DNA from: Korobacter sp036501185 | Lineage (GTDB): Bacteria > Acidobacteriota > Terriglobia > Terriglobales > Acidobacteriaceae | Direction: 5' to 3' | NCBI GenBank assembly: GCA_036501185.1 | Contig: DASYAU010000016.1 | Coordinates: 18,120 to 82,119 of the forward strand | DNA: 64,000 bases | Shown: positions 34,954-42,492 of the stretch, piece by piece | Numbering within the stretch: position 1 is the first letter of the stretch | Layout: every line of letters starts with the position of its first letter | The notes under the pieces: model-generated | What the model was told of the DNA's origin: nothing | Database searches by the model: none | Seen by the model: the letters and a program-made list of their open reading frames with translations, nothing else | Position numbers and translations under genes: made by a program

Positions 34954-35955
34954 CTACCGAAGCGTGTAGATCGTCGCAGAAGCAGCTGAGCCCAATACCT
35001 GCCGGCCGGTGAGGAATGCCGATTTGAGCTTATTGTTGGGCACAAAGACGACGTCCTCGGCCTGCAACGCAAGCGGGAACGCCTTGCCATCAGCAAACTT
35101 CGAGTACTTTCCTTCGATCTCGGAGACGCTGCCGTCGGGATTCTTGCGGAGCACGCGGACGCGAGTGACGGCGGCTTCGGGAGTGGTGCCGAGGGCAAGC
35201 GCGATCGCCTGGCCGACATCGAGGTCGCCGGATTCCTGCATGAGATAGCCGCCCGGACGTAATACCGAACCGAGGACGTAAACGATGCCAGCGCGCTTCA
35301 CGAGAACGGAATCGCCGGGGCCGATCAGGGTGTTGAGCGCGACTTGATCGTTCACCGAGCGTTTGTAGTGAATGGTCTCAGTCACATCATCCGGCTTGCC
35401 GGCGCGATGAACGATGACCTCATTACCCGCAACCGTGGTCTGTCCTCCGGCTTGCGCGAGGACGTCGATGAGCTTACGCGGTTCGAGGGCCGGGTAACGG
35501 CCGGGAGCGTTGACTTCGCCGAGCACGACGATGTTCTGCGCGCCGAATTCATCAACGTTGACGACAACGTGCGGAGCTTTGAGGATTTCTTCGGCGACCA
35601 GCTTATCGCTGATTGCGGACTCCGCTTCGCGCAGGGTCATCGATTCGATGTGGATGTCGCCGGCAAGAGGAACAGAGATATTCCCTTGGGCATCGATGCG
35701 ATAGCTCCCGTCGATATCGGGTTCCTCAAAGACACGGACATCGATCATGCTGCCGGTGGCGAGCTTCATGGTGGAGAGTCCTTCGGTGGCTACCGATGGG
35801 CCCGAGCGAAATTGAGGGATGGCCGCGCTGCGGGCACTGCGCGAAGCCAATGCTGCGGCATCGGCCGAACTTGCGCCTACTGGGTTCACCGCCTGGGCCG
35901 CCACAAGGGTCGCGGCGGCGAGGGTAAATATCGAGATTTGCAGCAGTCGGCTCAT
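34954..35955 (-). CDS. Polysaccharide export protein, Wza-like with SLBB domains
   Basis: The protein has 333 residues. A signal peptide (MSRLLQISIFTLAAATLVAAQA) is followed by a Poly_export domain beginning GSMIDVRVFEEPDIDGSYRIDAQGNISVPLAGDI, then SLBB domains around residues 150-215 (NIVVLGEVNAPGRYPALEPRKLIDVLAQAGG) and 230-310 (VYVLGSVLRPGGYLMQ). It would form the periplasmic and outer-membrane exit channel with the Wzc-like kinase. There is no lipobox cysteine, unlike E. coli Wza, so membrane anchoring must differ. The ATG at 35955 gives the clean signal peptide. The gap from the kinase gene is 10 bp. Confidence 0.92.
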   Translation of the reverse strand: MSRLLQISIFTLAAATLVAAQAVNPVGASSADAAALASRSARSAAIPQFRSGPSVATEGLSTMKLATGSMIDVRVFEEPDIDGSYRIDAQGNISVPLAGDIHIESMTLREAESAISDKLVAEEILKAPHVVVNVDEFGAQNIVVLGEVNAPGRYPALEPRKLIDVLAQAGGQTTVAGNEVIVHRAGKPDDVTETIHYKRSVNDQVALNTLIGPGDSVLVKRAGIVYVLGSVLRPGGYLMQESGDLDVGQAIALALGTTPEAAVTRVRVLRKNPDGSVSEIEGKYSKFADGKAFPLALQAEDVVFVPNNKLKSAFLTGRQVLGSAASATIYTLR

Positions 35956-35965
35956 CGGAACGCCC

Positions 35966-38287
35966 CTACGCTTTTGCTGAATAGTAGCTGTTGTTTCCAC
36001 CGTAATATCCGTTCGTGTAGTAGTACTCGGCAGAGTGAATGTTCACCGCGTTGAGAATAAGTCCGCGGGGATTGATGCCCTGGCGCTGCAGGCGTTCAAT
36101 GGTCCGCATGAGCGCAGGACGCGTGGTGGACCCTGAACGGGCGACCACGAGGACGGCATCCATCTTGACCGAGATAATCGCAGCATCGGTGACGAGCATG
36201 GAGGGCGGGCTGTCAACCACCACCAAGTCGTAGTCTTTTGAGAACTGGGCGAGCAGGTCCGAGAACACTCGCGACGACAACAGTTCCGCGGGATTGGGAG
36301 GAACTGGACCGGCCGCCAGAATGAAGAGGTTTTCGTTACTCGGGCTGCGACGGATCAACTCGGCGGGGTTGGCATTGGAAGTGAGCAAGTTGCTGAGGCC
36401 AAGGCCGTCATAATTCGGCACGTAGCGTTGCAACGACGGCTTGCGCAAATCGGCGTCGATGACGAGAACGCGGGTGCCCATTTGTGCGAAACACGCCGCG
36501 AGGTTGTAAACCGTGGTGGTCTTACCTTCCGCAGGCAGCGAGCTTGTGATCATCATGGTGCGCGGCGGGGCGCCTGCCTGCGAGAGCAAGATGGTAGTGC
36601 GCAGCGCCCGGTAAGCCTCGCTGACCATGGAGTTCGGCTCGGTGAGAACGAAGCTGCTCATCACCCCGTGGCCGTTCTCCGGAACTGGAAGCTTGCGCTT
36701 CTCAGCCTGGCGACGGGCAACATCGAAGGAAGGTATGTTGCCGAGCACGGGCAGGCGGGTGAGGCCTTCGACTTCGACGCTGGTCACGACGGCGTCGTCG
36801 AGATTATCGAAAATGAAGGCGAGCACGACGCCGAAGAACAGACCGAGCACCACCGCAGCGGCGGTATAAAGCACCGGCTTGGGATGCGCGGCCTTGGCAG
36901 GCGCCAGCGCGCTGCTGATGATGGCAATGTTGGAGCTCTGGGTGCCTTCCTGGAGCTTCGATTCCTGCAACTTCGTGTAGAGATCTTCGTACAAGCGGCG
37001 AGTGGAATCGGCTTCCTGCTGAAGCACGGCCAGGCGGATCTGCGCGTCGTTGCTCTTATTGGCCTCCGCTTCCTTGGCAGTGTAATCAGCACGCAAACCA
37101 TCTTCCGCTTTCTTCGCGATCTCGTAATCAAGTTCAGTGCGATTGACGATGCGCTTTACTTCTTCCTTCATCTGCGCGTCTAACTCGCCGAGTTGACGAT
37201 CGAGGTCGACGAGGTGGGGGTTCTTGGCGCCCATGGTTTGCAAGGCGGTGGCTAACTGAAGCTTAAGGGAGACCTGCTGTTGGCGCATGGCCATGATGCC
37301 ATTGAACAGGCCGGGGTCTGCCTGTGTGCCACCCGGACCAGAGGCCTGGCTGGAAGCAGCCATGTTCACGAGAGCGTCGACATCACCCGCTTTCGCGAGC
37401 CGATAAATGGCCTCGCGGCTAATACGCGCAGCTTCGGCGTTAACGAGGTCCTGGTTCGCCTGGATGAGGCGGTCGACGACGGGGTTGTGGATTACCGGCG
37501 CGGCGCCAGGCTGGCCGGAATCGAAGCTCGGCACTGCAATGATGCCGCTTTTGCGTTCGTACTCGATGAGGTTTTCCTGGGCCTTCTGCACCTGCCGGTT
37601 GAGATCGCCGATCTGTTGCTCCATCCAGTCGGAAGCCTGGACGGTACTGGAGTTGCGACGCGCGAGCAGGTCCTTCACGTACTGATCGATGAGCGAATTG
37701 GTGACCTGGGCGGCGTACTTGGAATCCGGGTCTTCAAAGCTAAGCTGGATGAGACGAGTGTTGGGAATGGGATTGATGGTGAGCCGATCTTCGAATTCCT
37801 TGAGCAGTGCTTCACGTCTGCGGGGAGCTTCACGCAGGGGCTTGCCAGCTTCCTGCGGCTTACGCTGGCTGCCGAGCAGGTGCCAGTACTTCATCCAGTG
37901 ATCTTCGAAGTGGATGCGCTCGATGGTCTCGATGCCGAGATCATCGCTTTGCAGAATGCCGACCTGCGTCTGGATGTCGGTCTTAACATCATCGCCACCG
38001 CTGATGGTGCTGGCGAGCGAGCCCAGGGCGTCGGCGAGGGGATCGGACTGCTCCCGCTGAACCTCGATGGTAGCCATAGAGCTGTAGTAGGCGCGTAAGA
38101 CAAGGCAGAGCACCAAAGCGAGAGCGCTGCAGGCGATCGTGGTGATGAGGATGGTGCGCTTTCGCTTACGCAAAACACGAATCGCTTGTCGCATCGATAT
38201 GTCTTGCGTCTCGAATCCGTCCGAGAGCGCCGGGTTATCTTGAGCAAACACAGACGGGACAAGCGCGTTTTGTGAGCGAGTTGACAT
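35966..38287 (-). CDS. Polysaccharide co-polymerase fused to bacterial tyrosine kinase (Wzc-like)
   Basis: The protein has 773 residues. A Wzz domain starts near residue 30 with the first membrane helix at about 45-66, a long periplasmic coiled coil (about 150-430), and the second membrane helix at about 475-500. The cytoplasmic BY-kinase domain has Walker A (SLPAEGKTTT near residue 584), Walker A' (VLVIDADLRKP) and Walker B (LVVVDSPPS). The C-terminus is a tyrosine cluster, with EYYY, GYY and SYY within the last 20 residues, the autophosphorylation site that controls chain length. No partner phosphatase gene is seen in the operon. Confidence 0.95.
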   Translation of the reverse strand: MSTRSQNALVPSVFAQDNPALSDGFETQDISMRQAIRVLRKRKRTILITTIACSALALVLCLVLRAYYSSMATIEVQREQSDPLADALGSLASTISGGDDVKTDIQTQVGILQSDDLGIETIERIHFEDHWMKYWHLLGSQRKPQEAGKPLREAPRRREALLKEFEDRLTINPIPNTRLIQLSFEDPDSKYAAQVTNSLIDQYVKDLLARRNSSTVQASDWMEQQIGDLNRQVQKAQENLIEYERKSGIIAVPSFDSGQPGAAPVIHNPVVDRLIQANQDLVNAEAARISREAIYRLAKAGDVDALVNMAASSQASGPGGTQADPGLFNGIMAMRQQQVSLKLQLATALQTMGAKNPHLVDLDRQLGELDAQMKEEVKRIVNRTELDYEIAKKAEDGLRADYTAKEAEANKSNDAQIRLAVLQQEADSTRRLYEDLYTKLQESKLQEGTQSSNIAIISSALAPAKAAHPKPVLYTAAAVVLGLFFGVVLAFIFDNLDDAVVTSVEVEGLTRLPVLGNIPSFDVARRQAEKRKLPVPENGHGVMSSFVLTEPNSMVSEAYRALRTTILLSQAGAPPRTMMITSSLPAEGKTTTVYNLAACFAQMGTRVLVIDADLRKPSLQRYVPNYDGLGLSNLLTSNANPAELIRRSPSNENLFILAAGPVPPNPAELLSSRVFSDLLAQFSKDYDLVVVDSPPSMLVTDAAIISVKMDAVLVVARSGSTTRPALMRTIERLQRQGINPRGLILNAVNIHSAEYYYTNGYYGGNNSYYSAKA

Positions 38288-38336
38288 GGACCTGAACTGC
38301 TCCTTTTCTTTCTCTAGCCCAGACTTACAAATGGAC

Positions 38337-38377
38337 GGTCAGGCAGCGGGTTTCCCCGCTGGTACCTGGCAGCAACC
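38337..38377 (-). promoter_or_regulatory. Structured element in the leader before the Wzc-like gene
   Basis: On the minus strand CAGCGGG-GAAA-CCCGCTG forms a 7-bp stem capped by a GAAA tetraloop (38344-38361). CAGG/CCTG and GGT/ACC pairs extend it outward, with bulges UAC and UGCUGC on one side. It sits in the 147-bp gap between the WecG-type and Wzc-type genes. No T run follows, so it does not look like a terminator. I do not recognise it as a known riboswitch. Confidence 0.45.
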
Positions 38378-38434
38378 CTGCACGAACAGCGTGTACTCGG
38401 GAGTGAGCTTTGATTGCGGAACTTACCTGCCATT

Positions 38435-39244
38435 CTAAACAGGAGTGCGCCTGAAACCAAGAATCTGGCTTGTAATTGCGAACATAAACTTAGGGTTATT
38501 CACTAAGTATCTTCTACCCAATCTTCGGGGCTCCTGAAAGAGCCGATGGGCCCACTGCAAACCCGAACGTTTCACCCAGCGCGGAGAATCCTGAATACGG
38601 CCGGTGTGCACATCAAAAGCAGCGCCGACACCGCACATCACGGTGGCGTCGAGTAGGGGGAGGTACTCGGCCATGAACCTCTCCTGTTTCGGAGTGCTGA
38701 GCCCAACCCAGAAGAAATCGGGCCGGCACTGCGCCACGGTGGCCTGAAGATCGGAACGCTCGCGGTCGTTAAGAGGACGAAACGGCGGAGTATACGTACC
38801 GACGACGCGAAGGCCGGGAAATTTTTCGGTCAGCGAGGACTTCAATTCTTCAGCAACGCCGGTATTGCCGCCATAGAAGAAATGGGTATAGCCCTTCGCA
38901 ACCGAACGGCGGCAAACTTCGAGCATCATATCGGGGCCATACACGCGATCCATGTGAGACTGACCGTACCAACGTCCGACCCAAACGGTTGGCATGCCGT
39001 CAGGCGTAGTGAGCAACGAACGGTTGAGAGTGGAGCGAAGCGAGTGGTCACGCTGGGCTTCCATGATGCCGTGCACCCCGGTGACGCAGACGTAGCCCTT
39101 CTCGCGCGATTCCACGGCGCGCTCGAGAGTGTCGACGGCGAGATCCATGTTGATGGCATGGACGCCCACCCCGAGGATATTGCAGCGCTGCAACTCCCCG
39201 GCTACACCCGACTTCTGTTCTTCGGCTGCGGCGTTTGCACTCAT
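38435..39244 (-). CDS. WecG/TagA/CpsF family glycosyltransferase
   Basis: The protein has 269 residues and belongs to GT26, which adds the second sugar (for example ManNAc or ManNAcA) to the undecaprenyl-linked first sugar. Family motifs are GVGVHAINMDLAVDTLE, TPDGMPTVWVGRWYG, RVYGPDMML, FFYGGNTGVAEEL, FFWVGLSTPKQERFMAEYLP and GVGAAFDVHTGRIQDSPRWVKRSGLQWAHRL. The conserved Asp in PDG(M) and the PKQE segment are present. Members make either teichoic-acid linkage units or capsule and enterobacterial-antigen glycans. It lies between the initiating transferase gene and the kinase gene. Confidence 0.92.
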   Translation of the reverse strand: MSANAAAEEQKSGVAGELQRCNILGVGVHAINMDLAVDTLERAVESREKGYVCVTGVHGIMEAQRDHSLRSTLNRSLLTTPDGMPTVWVGRWYGQSHMDRVYGPDMMLEVCRRSVAKGYTHFFYGGNTGVAEELKSSLTEKFPGLRVVGTYTPPFRPLNDRERSDLQATVAQCRPDFFWVGLSTPKQERFMAEYLPLLDATVMCGVGAAFDVHTGRIQDSPRWVKRSGLQWAHRLFQEPRRLGRRYLVNNPKFMFAITSQILGFRRTPV

Positions 39245-39309
39245 CCCAGGCTGACGTTTCTCCGAATGGCTTTCAAGTTATTTCCAAGACTTCTTCGTCG
39301 CCGCGAACC

Positions 39310-40785
39310 TCAGACGCCGCGCGCAGCAAAGAGCGCGGTGTGCACGAGGATGGCAAGGTCGAGGAAGAAGCTACGATTGCGGACGTAATAGAGGTCGTAT
39401 TCGATGTTTTCGTGAATGAGATAGGCGCGATCGGCCGATAGCTGCCACAGACCGGTGATGCCGGGAGTGACTTCGAGGCGACGGCGCTGGGCGGGGCTAT
39501 AAGTCTCGACGATAAAGGGCATTTCCGGACGCGGGCCAACCAAAGCCATGTCGCCGCGCAGAACGTTCAATAGCTGCGGGAGTTCATCGAGGCTGGTACG
39601 GCGCAGGAAACGACCAACCGGAGTAATACGCGGATCGCCGGCCTTTCGGGGGGAAAATGCATAGACCGGTACGTCTGTGTACATGGAGCGGAACTTAAAC
39701 ATCGGGAAGATGGTTCCGCGGCGACCTACACGCTCCTGCACGAAGAAAACGGGCCCTTTGGAAGAAAACTTGACCAATGCGACGAGGGATAAAAGTACCG
39801 GGGCGAGCAAGATGAGAAGCAAGAGGCTGACGACGACATCGAAGCAGCGCTTGGCAACGTCGTAGAGCTTCATTTCAGGGGTAGCAGCGCGCTGGGAAAA
39901 GAGGAACCCGTCAATCTCGAGATATTCGTAGGAGTGCTCATCGCCAACGTGACCGGGGGGAAAGAGCACGGAGACGCCGGCCTCGTGCGCAGCCGCGAGA
40001 ATGGTCCGGCACGCTGCGTCTGCGGGGGGCTCGCTCAAGATGACGGTGCTGACTTCGAGTTCGCGAAGGAGGTCGACGTTAATGGGGCCGGGCAAAACCT
40101 TGGCACTCTGACGGCGATGATAGGAAGCTTCGAAGACCTCACGGCCGGACATATTCTCGTTCTCGTCTACGAAAGCGATGGGACGGAAACCGAGCTTAGG
40201 GGAGCGCAGAAGCGCGGAGTAGACCTTACGAGCGGGACGTCCGCTGCCATAAATAATGGAGGGACGGCCGAAATTGCTGACACGGCAGATGGCGCCGGTG
40301 AGGCGATACATGAGCTGGCGCTCGATCATCAACACGAGGGGAGCACCGATGGCGACGAACAGAACGAGCAAGCGTGAGTAAGGGTGTCCGGAAAAATATG
40401 CGAGCGGGAAAAACAGCAAGATGCCATACGAGGTGGTGCGGAGAATACGTTCGGTTTCGCGCACGCCAAGCAAACTGCCGGACTTGTATTCGCCAAAATT
40501 TTCGAGGAGGAGTACGCAGAGCCCAGCAAAAGCGACGGCGCCCAAGGTGATCCAGGAAGAGGGATAGCTGACGCGACGACCAACGTGGCTGAAGCGATAG
40601 ACGAAGTCGGCAGCGAAGACTGCGAGAACAATCGCAAGGAAATCGAAGAGGCGCTCACCGATGCCGATCCATATCGCAAGGACAGCAGAGTCGCGGATGG
40701 AGAGTTGCGGCGACGCAGCGACCGCACCGAGGGAGGCGATACGGGTTTGCGAGGCGGAGCGTTCGAAATTGGCTGGGGTCGCCAT
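39310..40785 (-). CDS. Undecaprenyl-phosphate sugar-1-phosphate transferase (exopolysaccharide initiating enzyme)
   Basis: The protein has 491 residues and should start the repeat unit by moving a sugar-1-phosphate from a UDP-sugar to undecaprenyl phosphate. Four N-terminal membrane helices are at about residues 45-160. A Rossmann-like middle domain (SIIYGSGRPARKVYSALL, then VIADDE-like strands) follows. The C-terminal bacterial sugar-transferase domain starts AKRCFDVVVSLLLLILLAP and contains GPVFFVQERVGRRG, PMFKFRSM, RRTSLDELPQLLNVLRGDMALVGPRPE and the GITGLWQL end. It is of the WbaP/WcaJ type. It is the first gene of the operon. Confidence 0.94.
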   Translation of the reverse strand: MATPANFERSASQTRIASLGAVAASPQLSIRDSAVLAIWIGIGERLFDFLAIVLAVFAADFVYRFSHVGRRVSYPSSWITLGAVAFAGLCVLLLENFGEYKSGSLLGVRETERILRTTSYGILLFFPLAYFSGHPYSRLLVLFVAIGAPLVLMIERQLMYRLTGAICRVSNFGRPSIIYGSGRPARKVYSALLRSPKLGFRPIAFVDENENMSGREVFEASYHRRQSAKVLPGPINVDLLRELEVSTVILSEPPADAACRTILAAAHEAGVSVLFPPGHVGDEHSYEYLEIDGFLFSQRAATPEMKLYDVAKRCFDVVVSLLLLILLAPVLLSLVALVKFSSKGPVFFVQERVGRRGTIFPMFKFRSMYTDVPVYAFSPRKAGDPRITPVGRFLRRTSLDELPQLLNVLRGDMALVGPRPEMPFIVETYSPAQRRRLEVTPGITGLWQLSADRAYLIHENIEYDLYYVRNRSFFLDLAILVHTALFAARGV

Positions 40786-41298
40786 TTTTTATCGATCGAT
40801 TGAAAGTACTGAGCCCATATTGCCGCAGCAACGACATCAACACAGCCATTCCTCTTACTTGAGGAAATGGATATCCGAAGACTCCCCGCCGGGAGGAGCC
40901 TTGAGAGGGCGCAAGATTCCTGAAAGAAAAACCCGTGCCGCGCCAGACCCAGAGAAGTCCGCTAGCAGCGCGCGTCCGTGCGGTGCCAGGCGGTTCGGCA
41001 GACCGCCGTATGACACTCACATCTGCGTACAGCTCTCAATAGAGCAATCGGTTGGTGGAACAAAGACAAAACCCCACTGGCCGTCCCGAATTACCGGGAA
41101 CCAAAATTGCCGTGTAAAGCGTAACGCGTGGGTGGCGGACTGCTGCACCTAAAATTAACTGAGAAAGTACCCCAATTTCACCGTAGAGGCAACGAAAAAG
41201 CGGTGTTTATACGTAAGGGACGCCCTCCTAAATGGAGCTTCGTACGGCACTTGCCGCGAAGGAGGATGGAGTTGAACATCCGAGAGCGGCGGGGCGGC
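40786..41298. other. 513-bp gap upstream of the exopolysaccharide operon
   Basis: No gene, tRNA or repeat of the 1-26 kb type is seen. A short inverted repeat TCCCG-AATTA-CGGGA lies near 41086 and could end the SIS-gene transcript. The promoter of the exopolysaccharide operon must be here, but I could not identify a convincing -35/-10 pair. Confidence 0.5.
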
Positions 41299-42492
41299 TC
41301 AGTGATAAATGTGAACGTGAGAGACAACACGGCTGATGACACCGCTGGGGCTCGGCGCGTCGGGCTTGAGGCCGTGGTCGAGCGAGGAAAAGAGACCGAT
41401 GAGTTGGCCGAGGATGACGTCGACGGGGACGCGATAGTCATCTGGAATATCGGGGGCCGAGGTGAGGGCAATGAGGTGGTCGGCGAGATTGTGAAGATCG
41501 ACATCCGCGGGCGCGACGGCGATGCGAACCCGGCCGAGTTGCTTCTCGAAAATCTCCTTCAGAAGGTCGAGTTCAAATTTCCGACGACGTTCGTCAGCGG
41601 AGATGAACGTGACGATGAGCGTCTCGGCGTCTAACGCGGACATGGGGCCATGACGAAGGCCCATTGTGGATTCGGAGAAGGCAGAGATCGCGCCCGCAGT
41701 GAGCTCCAGGCACTTCAAAGATGACTCGGTGGCGGCCGCGGCCATGGCGCCGGTCCCGACAAAACATGCTTTGCGGCAGTGGAGGCGGCTGGCATTTTCG
41801 GCGATGGCGGGAGCTTGCTGGAGGATTTCATTGCCCATGCGAACCAGGGATTCGAGGATGGGCTTGTACTGATCGAGCGAGCGAAGATGGGCGAGGCAGT
41901 GACCGGCGAGCACCATGTTGGTGAAGGAGCTGGTCATGGCGAGGCCGCGATCGTTGACGGCGTCGGCAAGGAGAAGGACGTAGGCGCTCGACTGGCCGGC
42001 GCAGAGTTCCGACATTTTGCCGTACTGGTTGCAGGAGACAACGAGATGGTGGACATGCGGATATTTCCGCATCGCCATTTCGAGAACGCCGACGCCTTCC
42101 GAGCTGTCGCCGGAGCGAGAGAACGAGATCCAGAGATAGGGACGGTTGGGGAGGACGTAGCTCTCCATGTTGGTGATGAGCTCGGTGCTGGGAACGGCGA
42201 TGACGTCGCATTGCCACTGCTGGCGGAGGATGCTGGCGAGGGCGCGGCCGATGTAGTCGGAGGTGCCGGCGCCGATGAGATAGACGGTGGGAGAACTGGC
42301 GAGAATTGGATTGAGGAATTTTTGGAGGTTCTCTTTTTCACGCGAGATGCGAGAGTAGGTTTCCTGCCAGGATGTGGGTTGCTGAACGATTTCCGTGGGC
42401 GTGTGCAACAGGCCTCGCGCGGATTTTTCTTCGTGCGACAGATCGACCAATTCGACGAGCGGGTTCTTGAGGCCGGATTGCTTGACGGTCAT
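41299..42492 (-). CDS. SIS-domain aldose/ketose phosphate isomerase or deaminase, AgaS-like
   Basis: The protein has 397 residues with two SIS domains, as in AgaS and the isomerase half of glucosamine-6-phosphate synthase. SIS 1 shows VYLIGAGTSDYIGRALASIL and WISFSRSGDSSEGVGVL; SIS 2 shows CFVGTGAMAAAATESSLKCLELT and SESTMGLRHGPMSAL. Size and order match AgaS, which turns galactosamine-6-phosphate into tagatose-6-phosphate plus ammonia, though related proteins are simple isomerases. Its start overlaps the stop of the GH36 gene by 4 bp, so the two are translated together under the operator at 44512. Confidence 0.87.
   Translation of the reverse strand: MTVKQSGLKNPLVELVDLSHEEKSARGLLHTPTEIVQQPTSWQETYSRISREKENLQKFLNPILASSPTVYLIGAGTSDYIGRALASILRQQWQCDVIAVPSTELITNMESYVLPNRPYLWISFSRSGDSSEGVGVLEMAMRKYPHVHHLVVSCNQYGKMSELCAGQSSAYVLLLADAVNDRGLAMTSSFTNMVLAGHCLAHLRSLDQYKPILESLVRMGNEILQQAPAIAENASRLHCRKACFVGTGAMAAAATESSLKCLELTAGAISAFSESTMGLRHGPMSALDAETLIVTFISADERRRKFELDLLKEIFEKQLGRVRIAVAPADVDLHNLADHLIALTSAPDIPDDYRVPVDVILGQLIGLFSSLDHGLKPDAPSPSGVISRVVSHVHIYH

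Noticed and set aside
40786..41298. c-di-GMP riboswitch before the exopolysaccharide operon
   Set aside because: I looked for the GEMM-type conserved segments on the minus strand and did not find them.
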